From: Paramacrobiotus metropolitanus
Lineage: Eukaryota; Tardigrada; Eutardigrada; Parachela; Macrobiotidae
NCBI RefSeq assembly: GCF_019649055.1
Contig: NW_026570250.1
Coordinates: 434,001-498,000 of the forward strand
Direction of reading: 5' to 3'
Length of the DNA: 64,000 bases
Below the pieces are notes generated by a model. It made no database searches. It was given only the letters and a program-made list of their open reading frames with translations, and had not been told where the DNA came from. Shown here in pieces: positions 23,106 through 35,765 of this stretch (its first letter is position 1; every line of letters starts with the position of its first letter). The translations under genes and the position numbers were made by a program.

Positions 23106-25898
23106 ATGGAAGATCTGCTACTTGTGCGGCTGGATGACCCTTTAACGCGCGCAGACAGTGACCAGTCGGACGCAGACTGGAAATGTCAATGCGCTGTTTG
23201 GAAAGCCAGGTGCGTCCGTAAAATAATTTGCAGCCTTCCGGTAGCCTTGTAACAGGCAACAGGATATTCAAAAGATCCCAGTTTCGATCCTTTATAGTAT
23301 CATTAGCATATTTTGTGTAACTCGACCATGCGATTCAATGTCACCAGATTTTAATTAGCAAACGTTGCATTAACTAACTTGTAAGTTGGGATTGAAATTT
23401 GTCATATTGTCAAACAGCATAAATTACTGTATTAAACTGAGTTTAAATATGCTGAACTAACTAATTCTGTGCTTTTATTCGAAGTTACATTTTAAAATTT
23501 TAGAACTCACTTATAACTTCGGTATTATTCACGTTCTCCGTGTAACATTAAAATTATTGCCTGACCATACCTATAATTATATGAGCAAGAAGCGCGGCAG
23601 TTAGCACCATAAAATTTCTGATGTACTCGTAATTTCTGATGATAAAATTGGCATTTATGCCTGATTACCGCAATATAATGCTGCCGAAACAATTAAAATG
23701 TACCCAATATGCGTAATTTGTGTCTAATGAAATCAAAATATCAGTCTGGCATTTATTCTTCCGAGATTAACTAAGCATTCCGTATCGTTACAGATATGAA
23801 AATCTTCGAGTGGAGCTGGATGAGTTTACACTGAGCAGCCGTGAATTAGAGCATGAACTTGAGCAGGAGTTAAATCAATATAAACATTACTCTGATCAAC
23901 TGAAAACCGATACGCAAACCTTGGTGCTTGAAAACCGCAGCCTAAAGGTAAGTAATGATTTTGCATTTTATGAATACCATACTGTTGTTCATGTTAGACC
24001 AACAACACGTCTATTGTGATGCAATTACCGCCGGTTGATGCGACCAGAATGTTTTTATACAACTCTTCCTTAATAATTAGATAATTAATTGAGCTTTTAT
24101 TTTAATTAGGTACAGTAATCAGATCTAGAAGTAGCATTTTATTGCAGGACCATGAGGAGCGTCACTCCAAGCGGATAGTCGTATTAGAAAATCAGATTAA
24201 AGAATACGAAAATCAAAGGCAATCTTTTTTCCAATACAGAAGAGAGCTGGAACAGAAGAATGATGATTTAGAAACTGCTAATCGGTACACATGCACAATG
24301 CACATGCCCTTTATTTTTTTACTGACTGCAAAATTTAAGATCTATGTTAAGCGGAAAAGCTACTTTTGTTGCAACTATCGCTTTTGTTCTACTATACAAG
24401 AAAAACAACAGTAGCTAGTGCAGCCAAAAGCTAAAAGGTCATTTACATTTTAGGAACCTCGCCGCATCCTTGGCAGACAACGCAAAGCGCATCGAAGAGG
24501 TAATGCACAACATAATCAACAAGGTGCAACAGCCTGGCACTTGTATTGTGTTTGGATAAGTATTTTCAACACTAACCAAGTGTTCGAAATAAATAAACGT
24601 TACTGTTTGCCGGTACGTAGCTTATGGAAGTAAAAGCGGTGTTGGAGAACGAGCTCGAGCACACACTATCTCAAAAGGAAATCGAACAAAGACTACGCGA
24701 TGAACTCAAGGGTGAGTGATGATCCGGTTACGTTGGCAGACGTTTTCTCGCAAAACATAAAGGAAAACATTGTTATCCCGCATTGTGCAACTGATCACGA
24801 AGGACCGGTAGCGCGTTCTTACACTAGCCAGCTACTTTATTTTCCTATCCAGTTTTTGCATAGCAAGCTAAACCTTTAACGATTACCGTTTTGAGGGTTT
24901 CTAACAACTTTGATATAAGTACTCTGTAACGCTTACAAGATATACTGCAGTACAGAATAATACATTTTATTAGAGAACAACCGGTTGAGACTGAAAGGGC
25001 ACAATTAAATATTTCACTAAATTCCATGCATTCGAAATAATGTTTTGACAGTGTAAGTAAGAAATCGATCAAGCATTATCATGCTGAATTATTAAGTACT
25101 CGTATTTTAACTGCATATATAAATATATGGGAATTCGTCGTCGACGGAAGCAACACTTTACCCGGGGCAGTTTCGTCCTGATTAAAAGTTTGAAATTGGA
25201 CTTTGGCATCGCGAAAACCATTAACAGCGTGCAGCGCTAAAGCTATCCTTCCTTTACAGATTTACAGGATGAATTAGGAGCAAAAGGGAAACCGGGTCAG
25301 GAAATGAGTCACACCGATCCATCGTACTGCGGACAACACTGCCAACCTGTCCCTGATGACTGTCATATGGCTATCAGTAATCCCGATTTTGATATTATGC
25401 GACTACAAGCACTAGCCCTTGGTCACTTCGAATTCTGGCCTTCTGTAGCTGTGACAGAAGGTAATATACTTTGTACGAATTCGACGGATTACTGCAAAAT
25501 CTTAATGCCGATAATTATTAATACTTATGTTATTAGGAATCCGTAATTTTGCAGATTCGCTCTCGTTCCATGGCGGCATATCCAATAAGAAGGTCATTGG
25601 CAATATTACCGGCTCGATTATCCAGATTATTAGAAAGATAACGGTATGTGTGCAAATGTAAGCTACGTATTTAATTGCTGGATATGTGTTACTGTTTCGT
25701 GTTCGCAGAAAGGCATAAGTATTTCGAAGATTACCACTGTGCGTCGTTTGAATTGACTTATATTGACATCATAATTATGTTACAAGTACGCTGCATATTA
25801 ATGTGTATTGCTTCTAGCTTTTACGTAACTATTTATTTCAGAACTTGGAATCCGGGCTGTTGAATGCTACATCCAAATCGCACGTGGAAACACCTTGA
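23106..25898 (+). CDS. nudE: NudE/NDEL1-like dynein cofactor
   Basis: Eight exons: 23106-23209, 23794-23947, 24148-24284, 24454-24499, 24621-24711, 25260-25460, 25555-25643, 25842-25898. They total 879 bases and 292 residues, with all phases consistent. The first half is a long coiled coil (ENLRVELDEFTLSSRELEHE, ELEQELNQYKHYSDQLK, YRRELEQKNDDLETANR, NLAASLADNAKRIEE). This follows NudE in order, including the RELEQ-NDDLE-A-R block and the ELE-T-S-KE--QRL-DEL block. The C-terminal half is shorter than in vertebrates and ends with NITGSIIQIIRKITNLESGL, matching the conserved NIV-dLLRKVgaLESkL segment. NudE proteins bind LIS1 and dynein and act at centrosomes, kinetochores and in nuclear migration. 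Exon 6 has an unusual Cys/His-rich stretch (YCGQHCQPVPDDCH) not typical of the family. Its splice borders are the least certain. Confidence 0.85.
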
Positions 25899-27690
25899 CG
25901 CCAAGTGTATCTGAAGTTCACAAGCAGGCCATGAGCGTAGAAACCGTCAGTAGGAGAATTCCCAATAAGTACACGGGCAGAATGTTTTGATTCACGGCCA
26001 ATGTTTTAAGTAACGGAACTTTTGGAAGTACTGCAGTGATTAAAGATGTTGTCCCACATAAGCATAAAAATTGCAGTGGCTTTCCATAATTGTGGCTTTC
26101 CAGTTTTCTTTTGGATATAACTGGATTATTGATAAGTTTGTTTATTGATAAGTCACGGTGTACTTTTAACACTCCACTGAAACTAGAACTGCCCATTATT
26201 AGCCGTTTCCAATATGTACTGACATGTAAGTGTTCTGTTTCTATAATATTCTATAATTCTGGTAGCATAGGCCGTTTGGCGCCCGTGTCCCATTTGGTAA
26301 TTCATTATTCAATATTTCATTAGTTCAATATATTTGAACAAATGTTTGAAATTTCTATAGTTTTGCTGAAATGTGAAACTTGAAGCAGAAGTTTTCTAGC
26401 CATACTTGGTACTGGTAAAATTGGGAAACTGTGGTATGGCCAAAACTATGCCGTTGTCCGACTATAATGTAACAACAATATCCGACCTGGTGACTCCATA
26501 TGGTTTTGCGGCTTCCGTTCCCAGGAGTAATAATCCATGTCGATGCTGGAGTGTCATTTAGGGATGAAATGGACATAACAGTTATAATTATGTAGGTCGA
26601 GAACGCAGTCGTACTGTCGTAGTTCCTTTAGAGGCAAATGAACTGCAATATTACAAAGTATATTCATAGATTACTGCATACCTCTAAAAATTTTTTGCAA
26701 ACTTTAGGCCGGTATACTGATTGACTGTTAGTGAGTATTGGCCAATAAAGATTCATTTCGCAGGAAAATAGCGTCAGCAATACCATTCAGAATGCCACTC
26801 ATTACCTTAACACCTTACAATTACAATAATGGAAATCTTATTGTTTGTCGCTCATCAATTCATCATCATATTTCACACTGTGCAAAAACATCAAACAACT
26901 TGTTATACTCGTACAAGAAAATCACGGCATGAATCATGATTTATTAATTCAAGATATGTGTCGAATGTAGATTTTTACAAGTAGTTTTATTTGGTGCTTA
27001 TATCTGACCGTCTGCTTTGCTGAATTCTGCAACCTACTTCTTTTTGTAGCGTTTAGTAGAAAAAACTGCAAATACAAGAATGGCACAACTACGCAAACAA
27101 AATCTCGCAAATGGAGATCTTGATTGGTAGACCCAAACATAAAATGGAATTTGAATTTTGAATTGAGTCAAATCAGAATATTTGAACCCGTATATACATT
27201 ATGTACTACTCTAGGTAACAATTAACAAGCCCCAAGTTCTAACTAATCAAATTTTAATTTCGTTATATGCTTGACTTTTTAGCCTCAAAAATTTCGATAA
27301 AAAGTTGAACTGTAACGACGGCGACTGTTCGACGGCATTACAATTTTGATTTTAGTTAGATGCAGCCGATACCGTTTGTGTTTAGTTCCGTATTTAATTT
27401 AATCATATTGAATCAATACTTTATTCAAGATCAGCCCAAGATACCGGCGTATTCACTGCCCGTTACCAGAACCGGTCGCTCAGAATCCAACAGAATGACA
27501 CAACTACGCTAAAAAAGCCTCACAAATGGAAATTGATTGGCAGACCCAAACCATAAAAATGAAAGCTCTAAGTTTCGGGTTATGTTTTCTTACATCTATT
27601 TTGTCTACATCGTTCGCCTATCTATCATGCAGCCGAAAAACGAGTAGAAAACAATATACGATATCGCAAAAAAAGATACAAAAAACATGA
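25899..27690. other. Convergent spacer between nudE and the SH3BP5-like gene
   Basis: About 1.8 kb, A+T-rich, with several short open frames but no domain or splice pattern. Short phrases around 27071-27130 and 27496-27550 (gacacaactacgc, aaatggagat/aaatggaaat, gattggcagacccaaac) recur roughly 420 bases apart, suggesting an old local duplication. Confidence 0.45.
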
Positions 27691-30600
27691 TCACATCACA
27701 CGCTGCAGTTGCGCTTTATTTACTAACTCCTCGTCGTCCCCATTCAATTCACATTCCTCCCCCGAGTCCATGGCAGAATCCACCGACATCACGGTCTGCA
27801 GGGACTTCTTGGCACCCTTCTGCCCCTCCCCCTTCACATCACTCTCTACCTGCAGCCTTGTCAATTCCTGCTCTAACGCTGTCAACAATGGAAAACTTTG
27901 AGCATTTTTTATTCGAGAATGAGATCGCACAGCCGTCGGCGCCGCTGCTGCCATGTCCGGCTGGATTGTCTTATCGCGCAGATCCAGGGTGGATCGCGAG
28001 AAGGACTGTCGTCCATTATCTGCCCTATCAGTCCCGTTGTTATCCCCCTTGGAATGGCAAATGATGTCGTGCAGTGTGTCCAACATCATCTGGTGGCGCT
28101 CCGACGGTGTTTGCACCGCCTCGATGCTCTCCGCCGGCCCATCACTGAGACTGGTCAAATCCAGACTGTCCGTGAATGAATGGCTATCGCTGATGGTGCC
28201 GCAACCACTATCGCGCTGTGCCAATAATTCATCGCGCATCCGACGCTGCAGATGGATCTGCTCGCTGATTCCTTCAAGGTTAGCCAGTCCGTCCGCGTAG
28301 GTGATCTTAGCTTGAGAAATTGAACGCTCTAGTTGGCGTACCTTGAATTTCTCCTTCTGCAATGCCAAGAAGTCAAGATCATTCACCGCAGCATGCGCTT
28401 GCTATAATCCACTATCTCTAAAAATGTCTACCTACTCCAGATGTCAAGCACTACATATGAAAACTGTAGTCCACTAACAGTAAAGTTCGCAACTAGTTGA
28501 AAAATCTTATCGTCAGATAAAAACGACAACGATAACTCGTTTTCCGGACCGCTCTCGAAATGTATGTACACTCAGAAACTAATTAAACAACCAGACAGTC
28601 AAATAGCAAAGTGAACTATTTTTCACCAAGAGTGGGTCAAGAGTGAGAACCCGTGATTTGAATTTCCTTAACTCAGTTTATTTCAGAATACCGCCATACA
28701 GTACACGATTTTCTACGCAGTTGTGTCAACTTGAGCCTTACCTCAACGAAGTGGTTCATTTGAGCGCGAAGTTCATAATACGGTTTTGATTTATTAATGG
28801 ATGATTTAAATTTCTTTTCCAGTGCTTTGACTTTCTCCTCAGACTCAGTGTAAAGCTTTGAAGCGTGCCAGTGTTCGCGTTGGCGCTGTCGCAGGTCCAC
28901 CTCGCAGTGTGTAACCTGTGACACACGAAAATGTCAACATACACCGGCGAGCTTTAAACGTGAACGAATTTTTCTGATATTTATCACCGGCATGCCGCAC
29001 AAAAGCTTATTTGCTATGCAGTTCGAACTCTCACCTTTTTCGTGGCATAATTGAGCATTTCTTGCCATGTTTCGTCCAGTTTCCCACCTTGGCGAACTAA
29101 GCCTTCTTCCGTCAGTTTGACGATTTCCTTACTGGCCTTTAGGCCGGCATTGGATTTTTCAAATAACAAAGCGGCATGCTGAAGTTCCGTTTGAGCCTGA
29201 AATTGATGACACAAATATAAAGAAACCATATAAACAAATTATATGCGTCTGCATTGTTCTCCCTTAAAACAGAGTGACACAATATTAAGTTGAAATAAAA
29301 TGTTCGGACATAACCCTGACGGAGCCATAGAAATTACAGCGACTGGGACTGGGCGCTAATTGTTTCTGGACCAAGTATGCGAAATCACGGATAGCAATTC
29401 AACGTTCCTGTGCATAGTGAGATTTACACTTTCGAAAGTTAAATGTCGGGGTTCTGACTCCTCAAAAACTACTTATGTCAAAATGCAAGTTCTCTCACCT
29501 CACTACAAGTATGTATTATGAACTGCAAAAACTCGTAGTACAAAGTATACTGAAATGCAGATTAGATTGCAGACAGAAGTGTGTAGCGGAATTTTCCAGC
29601 CTTATTACGATCATTAATTGTACTGATTAATGCGCGCCATTCAACCTTGATTTAGTACGAGTTCAACCCAGAACAAATCAATGTTTTGCATAACTTAATG
29701 ATTGTTATATTTTATTCATCAACGAAAAGCCAGCCTTAAGCGGCAAATTACTTTTCTTCTGTTAGTAACATGCAGCAACCGTGACCAGGATTTCAATACC
29801 ACGAAATGTTATTTATTCATGTTAGTTTCATATTTATTTTAGTTTCCCAGTGGCCCTCGAGTAAGACACATGGTGTATTTATGATTCTGTTGTCAAGCTG
29901 CCAAATGCAATGCAAGAAAACGCTTGAAAAGAAAAGCCATAACATTCTTGTACAGTACTGTAATGGTCCGGCTGCCGGCATTATAATCTACAATGTAAAA
30001 TTCATGGCATGATTACACGCCTTTGTAAAGATGTTACACCGGATACCGCACAGGGTAAAACGAAAATTACGCGTAGTCTAGTATTAACCGACAAAATTAT
30101 CATCCGGGGGTAGTTGAGGGTGCTTTCTAGTTCATAAGTTCGTCAAAAGTGTTTAAACTTACTTATCTAACTTAGTCTTATAATAAAAAGTTATACTGTG
30201 AAGTCCCATTGAATCAAAACAAAAATAATTAACTATGATAGTATTAAAAAACTCTCACAAAAGCCAGAGAACAGCTGATTCCATCCCATAAATCAGCCAT
30301 TTCACGTCAGATAGATGATTCAACAATCGCCTAGCCATGATCAGAAAATGTTAGTGCGGACGAATATCATCTGCGCATCCGCACATCTGTCTATTAATTA
30401 AATATCTACAAGCAGTTCTCCAGTCGTTAATATCAACTGACAACCGGATGATGCAAAATGTGCGTCCAAATCCGTTTTTGTTTCACTGAATTCAGCCTTG
30501 CTCACAACAATTAACTGCCAACGCCTTGGGTGATTGAATTATTGTTGATCTGAACAATTTTTATCCGTAATATTATAGCTCTGCTACGAAGTACCAACAA

Positions 30601-33600
30601 ACCGGCTTCACGATATAGTTATAAAGTATATATAAATAAAGAATTCATAGGGACAGCAAATACTAATTTCATTAAAATAATTAGTTACGTAATTAATAAC
30701 ACTATTGTCCATAAAAATTGTTGTGGATTTCATTTCCAGTAGAACGTTCGTTATACCGTGTCAGTGACTGTCGGAAAAATTCGTTAAACCAACGGCAGTG
30801 CGCAGAACGGCCGCATTCCTTTTAAATTCCGCTTAATAATCTCTCGGAAATCCACATAACTCAACACTGAAACGTTCAGAATCTTGCATGTCGCCGGAAG
30901 CGATCTAAGTTTCCAACGCTTGAATCAATAGAGCACCGAACATAAGTCGCATAACTGCAGTTCTTACAAATCATCTGATAAAAACTATTCAACGAGGAAA
31001 ATATGTAACTAAAACACCGGCGCGCACATTCCTTTGCAGTACGTTGAACAGTGCTGGCAGCGATGTTTATCCATGTTAACATGTGATGAAGATGCCACAT
31101 CACACACACATGCACATGGACGCACAAAAATTATTTGTGCAGTAATAAACACTTGCTAGCACTATTACGCAGTATTGCAGCCAGTATGTGATAATAATTA
31201 GATAAACGCCAATTGTATACGACCGAAATTACTGTCGCCTATCACGCAGTGTAGGACAGCGTATATCGTAAAAGTAAACACTTTACGCACGCCACAAACA
31301 CCGACAGCGTATACAAAAACCAGACATCGGCATCAGCACAGTTTTGTATCAACTATGGGTGTATATTGTACACAAAAAATGTACTAAATACGCATCACCA
31401 GCATCATTAATCTCTCTTACATTCGGTCCACTTAATAGCCGCAATCATCAAATTAACCAGGCAAAAGAAAAACCAGACTTACTTTCTTCAGATCAGCTCG
31501 CGCTTCATAATAAGGACGAGATTTCTGCACACATTTTCCAAGTTTGTTGTTCAAATCATGCAAAGTGTGAGTCATGTGGTAAAAGGCTTGTCGCCCCGCT
31601 GCTTTGGCTTCCTGAAAACAACAAGAGAATGTGCTCCATAATGGCAACGGAAATCAAAACGTCAAATAAATGCTAAAAGCGGATTTTTTAAGCTAAAAGC
31701 ATGCAAATAGTGTAAAAATACTGTAAGACGAAGAACAATGGTAAGCAGAAAATATACTACGAGTATAATAATACACATCGTTGTCTGTAGGTTACCACTG
31801 CAATTTCGCAGTATCACTTTCCAGAGTATGTTTACGTAATTATTTGAACAGATCGTGCTTAAACTTTGAACTGCAGCTGTGTCATCAGGCCAACACGCAA
31901 ACCGTATTCAACGAAACGAACTAAAATGGCAGATTTAAACAATATAAAACATTAAATCTTATGATTACCGATAACTCTTAACTATCCAGCAAATCTCTGA
32001 CCCTCGTAAATGAAATCAGGGCAAACTTGCCTGATAAGAAAATGTGAACAGCACTCCAATTTACCGTTATCGCACATATATTTATTATTCCACACGAAGA
32101 TATTACGACATCGTTCTTTCGGTTAGCAATAAAATTCCTCAAACGAACGACTTACATCCAGCTGTTTTTCCAGCCTGTTGATTGCTTCTGCTGCTTCATT
32201 CAGTTTCTCCAGTTCACCCTAACAAAATATACAACAAGGGATTATAAGACATAGTAATCACACATCAAAAGAATGTGCAGACACCACAGGAAATTACAAG
32301 TGCAACACTTTGTGGCTGCATGGAAATAATTAACAGCTTCCGGTCGCTGCAATGTGCACTTTATTGTACCTTACATGCTTGTTTATTTTGGCTGGACACA
32401 ACCGGCTTCGCAACTCCATAGCTTTACTATAATAAGCACTATCACGGTTTCACCGTATAACTGATGCCTGATTTAATTGAGACAATATTTAACACGTTTT
32501 ATCAAAGCAATTGTTCAAAAATGCCGCTCATGGTTATTTAATAAACACACTCCAGAGACGATACAAATGGGTGCAAAAGAGATGCTACTGATCTAGAATT
32601 ACAGCTAAAACATGTGCGCTTTTGCAGTTTAGAACTTAAGTTCATGATAATGCGCTTTTCAGATACACAGTTCTACAATCTGCTGCAACGCTGTCGATGG
32701 ACGATGGATACTATTCAAATTCCAACCAGCCAGCTACATGCACTTTGAACTGGGAGCGGTACAACTCTCGATCTTGATCGTTTCCGGGACAAGGAACGTT
32801 GCATTTTAAGAATGCACCGAACCCACAAAAACGCATGCCGGGAAATACTTAAAGTCTCACTGTTACGTTAAGATCGATAAAGCAAAAATGCAACGAAAAA
32901 CGGACAAAATGGACTGGAAAATCTAAATCCGAAAAATGTCCGAGACGAACTTGTATTAGTAGATTACAAGAAACGAACTATCATGCATTACAATCACGAG
33001 CTAAATCCAGCGAATATAACGAATATAAATAAATTGATAAGAGCGAAAACTACGTACGTATGAAAGTAATGCAACGTATCACAAACGAACTGCGACTTCG
33101 CTGTAGCCTGTACCTGTATAGCGGTCATGGTTGAACTCAATTAAATAAGATCAAATTTCAATAAATTAGTTCACCTACAAACGAACAGGCGCTTACAAAT
33201 GGTGCTTGACCGAAACGGTAAATGGAAGTTGCAAGTGCTTAACTGAAAATATTGTCAAGCAAGGTAAAACATCCATAACTTCCCTCTAGACTTCGGATTT
33301 CTCTTTCGTGCAACGTTATGTTGTTATCCAAACACTCTGCCTCGAATAATATTTATAGCATTACGAAAACCTTTCAATATTTCGCAGATTATTGCAACTT
33401 TATAAATTTTTTTATCATTCAAAACCATGTAGAAATAATAAGTAGAAGAAAGACACTACAAATTGCTACTGGCATATACTGTAAATTAACATTTTTAAGA
33501 AAAATCACAACAATGCTAGAAAACAGCAAACCGTAAACGGTAAATTCAAAACTTTTGCGAATCCAAAAGCAACCTGCAAAGCAACCTGCAAAACAGTCTT

Positions 33601-33871
33601 CGTACAGAGAGCAAAGTTACTTAACATTAAATTATATAATTCTGAAAATTACGCAAATACCGTACGTTTCTTCTGAAACTAAAAAATATTTCAGTTTATC
33701 TAGCACTGAGCCCACATAGTTGTAGTACAGTACCTGTACACGGGGGTCCAGATGTTCCGTATCGTTATCGATATCATCGCCATCGAGGCTGTTATCGATG
33801 AATTCTGGCGCTTCGAGTTCGCTAGCGGAATCCGAGCTTTTCAGGGATTCCACATCTCCAGGTTGGAACAT
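27691..33871 (-). CDS. SH3BP5-like (REI-type) Rab11 guanine-nucleotide exchange factor
   Basis: Six exons, all in phase 0: 33871-33734, 32218-32156, 31611-31483, 29196-29035, 28915-28742, 28401-27691. They total 1377 bases and 458 residues. An acidic N-terminus ends in LDPRVQ. The coiled-coil core follows: GELEKLNEAAEAINRLEKQL, LGKCVQKSRPYYEARADLKK, AALLFEKSNAGLKASKEIVK, WQEMLNYATKK, INKSKPYYELRAQMN and ITYADGLANLEGISEQIH. The order and the paired K-SKPY/RPYYE-RA motifs are diagnostic of the SH3BP5/SH3BP5L family. Members form long antiparallel coiled coils and catalyse nucleotide exchange on Rab11 on recycling endosomes and Golgi (REI-1 in worms). The C-terminal 150 residues are Ser/Asp-rich and disordered. 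ATG 33871 is the first Met after open upstream sequence, so a slightly longer N-terminus is possible. Confidence 0.93.
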
Positions 33872-35189
33872 CTCGAAGATACGGCGAAAACGCCAGGCCG
33901 TCAGGGATGCTGCACATCCAGCAGAGGAATGCCACAGCCGACCAGTGTTCCCTCTTCACAAGCCAGTTCGGCCTGGAATTCACCTAGCTAGTGCCAGGTG
34001 AATTCATCAGCGAAACAGAGAAGGCGAAGCTTCAATGATATGTGTTTTGCAAAACGAAAGAAACTGAATAAATTAAAGGTATAAAAAGACAGAATTAGTA
34101 CAAAGTTAAAACTGAAGGAAATCCGAATCGTACAAACTAGTGCACACTGCAGAGATAAAAAGTAAAGAAATGCACTGAAATGCCAGAAATGGCACTCAAA
34201 ATTTAACTTATCGTTGCGAGTGCAGTACGTGCAATACTGGTCGCTGCTGTGTGCTTGTGCTGCGCTGCAAAAACTTGTCTACAAATCTACGGCGTAATCA
34301 TCTGTTCAACGGCGCTTTAACGTAGCGTTTGTAAAATGCATTCGTACATGAGTTAGACCGGACAAATTGGAACAATCAATATTGAGTCATAAACATGGTC
34401 AGCTTATTATTCATCGGCTATGCCCCATTTTGCCGCTATATTTATGCTTTATGTATTTTCTGTAAACCATCCTTGCCTCGCTGTGTAATTGAACTATAGG
34501 TATAAACAACTTCAAGCATTCACTAAATTTTGGGGAAAGCTCCCAAACTTATGGAATTAGGAATCGAACTAATTTTATCGTTAAGCCCCATCGTGATCCG
34601 ATAAAGGTAGACAGCGGCAATTTAATTCATATTCCTACTATATTATACCACTAGAAATTTGCAGATTAAAATAATCTAAATCCGTACAGAACAAAAATCG
34701 TACAACCGAACTTGAGGTAATAATATTAGTAATGTTATACATCTTTATTCTTTAAGAAATGTGCGCGATCGACATGTGCGAACTCGAAATCCAACAAGTG
34801 AATCAGTTACAACACCGAGATCGAGTAAAAAATGGTGCATGCAATAAACAGATAATTATAAAAACCATTAAATAAATTTGTGAAACGGACACGTATTAAT
34901 GCTGGCAACACAAAAAAAAGGATTTCAAAAATAATGGGTATGCTGTTATGCTTCGTTAGCTCTGATATTATCCAGAATTTCATCTCCATAGGATTGGAAA
35001 TGTCTTAACACCTTGTTAGATAGATAACATGGAATGCTCAGAAGTTATATGTTAGGATGGAATAAATGTTCAGTGACAGTTCCAAAAGTTGTGTCGAATG
35101 TGCAGTCGTGTAAATCCGTGTGGCCATAATTTTTACCACCTATAACGATATTCAGATTCAAAGTTGTGACTAGTTAGTACATATATTGT
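33872..35189. other. Intergenic upstream of the SH3BP5-like gene
   Basis: The first 130 bases or so are relatively G+C-rich and open in the SH3BP5 frame, probably 5' UTR. The rest is A+T-rich with nothing recognised. Confidence 0.45.
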
Positions 35190-35556
35190 GTTTTAGGATT
35201 TACGAGGGTAATTAATTTACGAATGTTTTTGGTTTGCGCTTAATATTATCATAGTTCGGTTATAAAATCAAAGCTGATGTATCTACAAAAATATGCGCGT
35301 GTGTGTGAGTCTTGGACATATTGAACCAAAGGCGATATTCGATACTGAACCAAACACGATAAAAGAACCAAAAAATAACTGGTATACACTTCAGTAAGTG
35401 TTTGTTTCTGAGAAATGTGCCAACATGTCCAAGACTCACACACACGCGCATATTTTTGTAGATATATCAGCTTCTGATTTTATAACCGAACTATGATAAT
35501 ATTAAGCGCAAACCTAAAGCATTCGTAAATTAATTACCCTCGTAAATCCTAAAACA
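35190..35556. mobile_element. Non-coding inverted-repeat element (MITE/foldback-like)
   Basis: Left arm 35190-35320 (starts tgttttaggatttacgaggg) and right arm 35423-35556 are near-perfect reverse complements. They are about 131-134 bp with a loop of about 100 bp and contain no coding capacity. Such structure is typical of non-autonomous foldback or MITE insertions. A target-site duplication is not clear to me, so the family is unknown. Confidence 0.7.
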
Positions 35557-35765
35557 TACTTGTGTACACTCATAGTAGTAATAAAACACACTTACATGCG
35601 CAGGTCACATGTATAGATGGTACTGTTTCTGGTGCAGCTTCTTTTTCGTACGTAGCCCAACTATGCGTCCTGAAAAGCAAAACAATAGTACATGTATGTG
35701 ACGATATCCAAAATCTGAGATAGAACGAGAGTAGGTTTACGAAAGTACATACGAAGTTTTTACTG

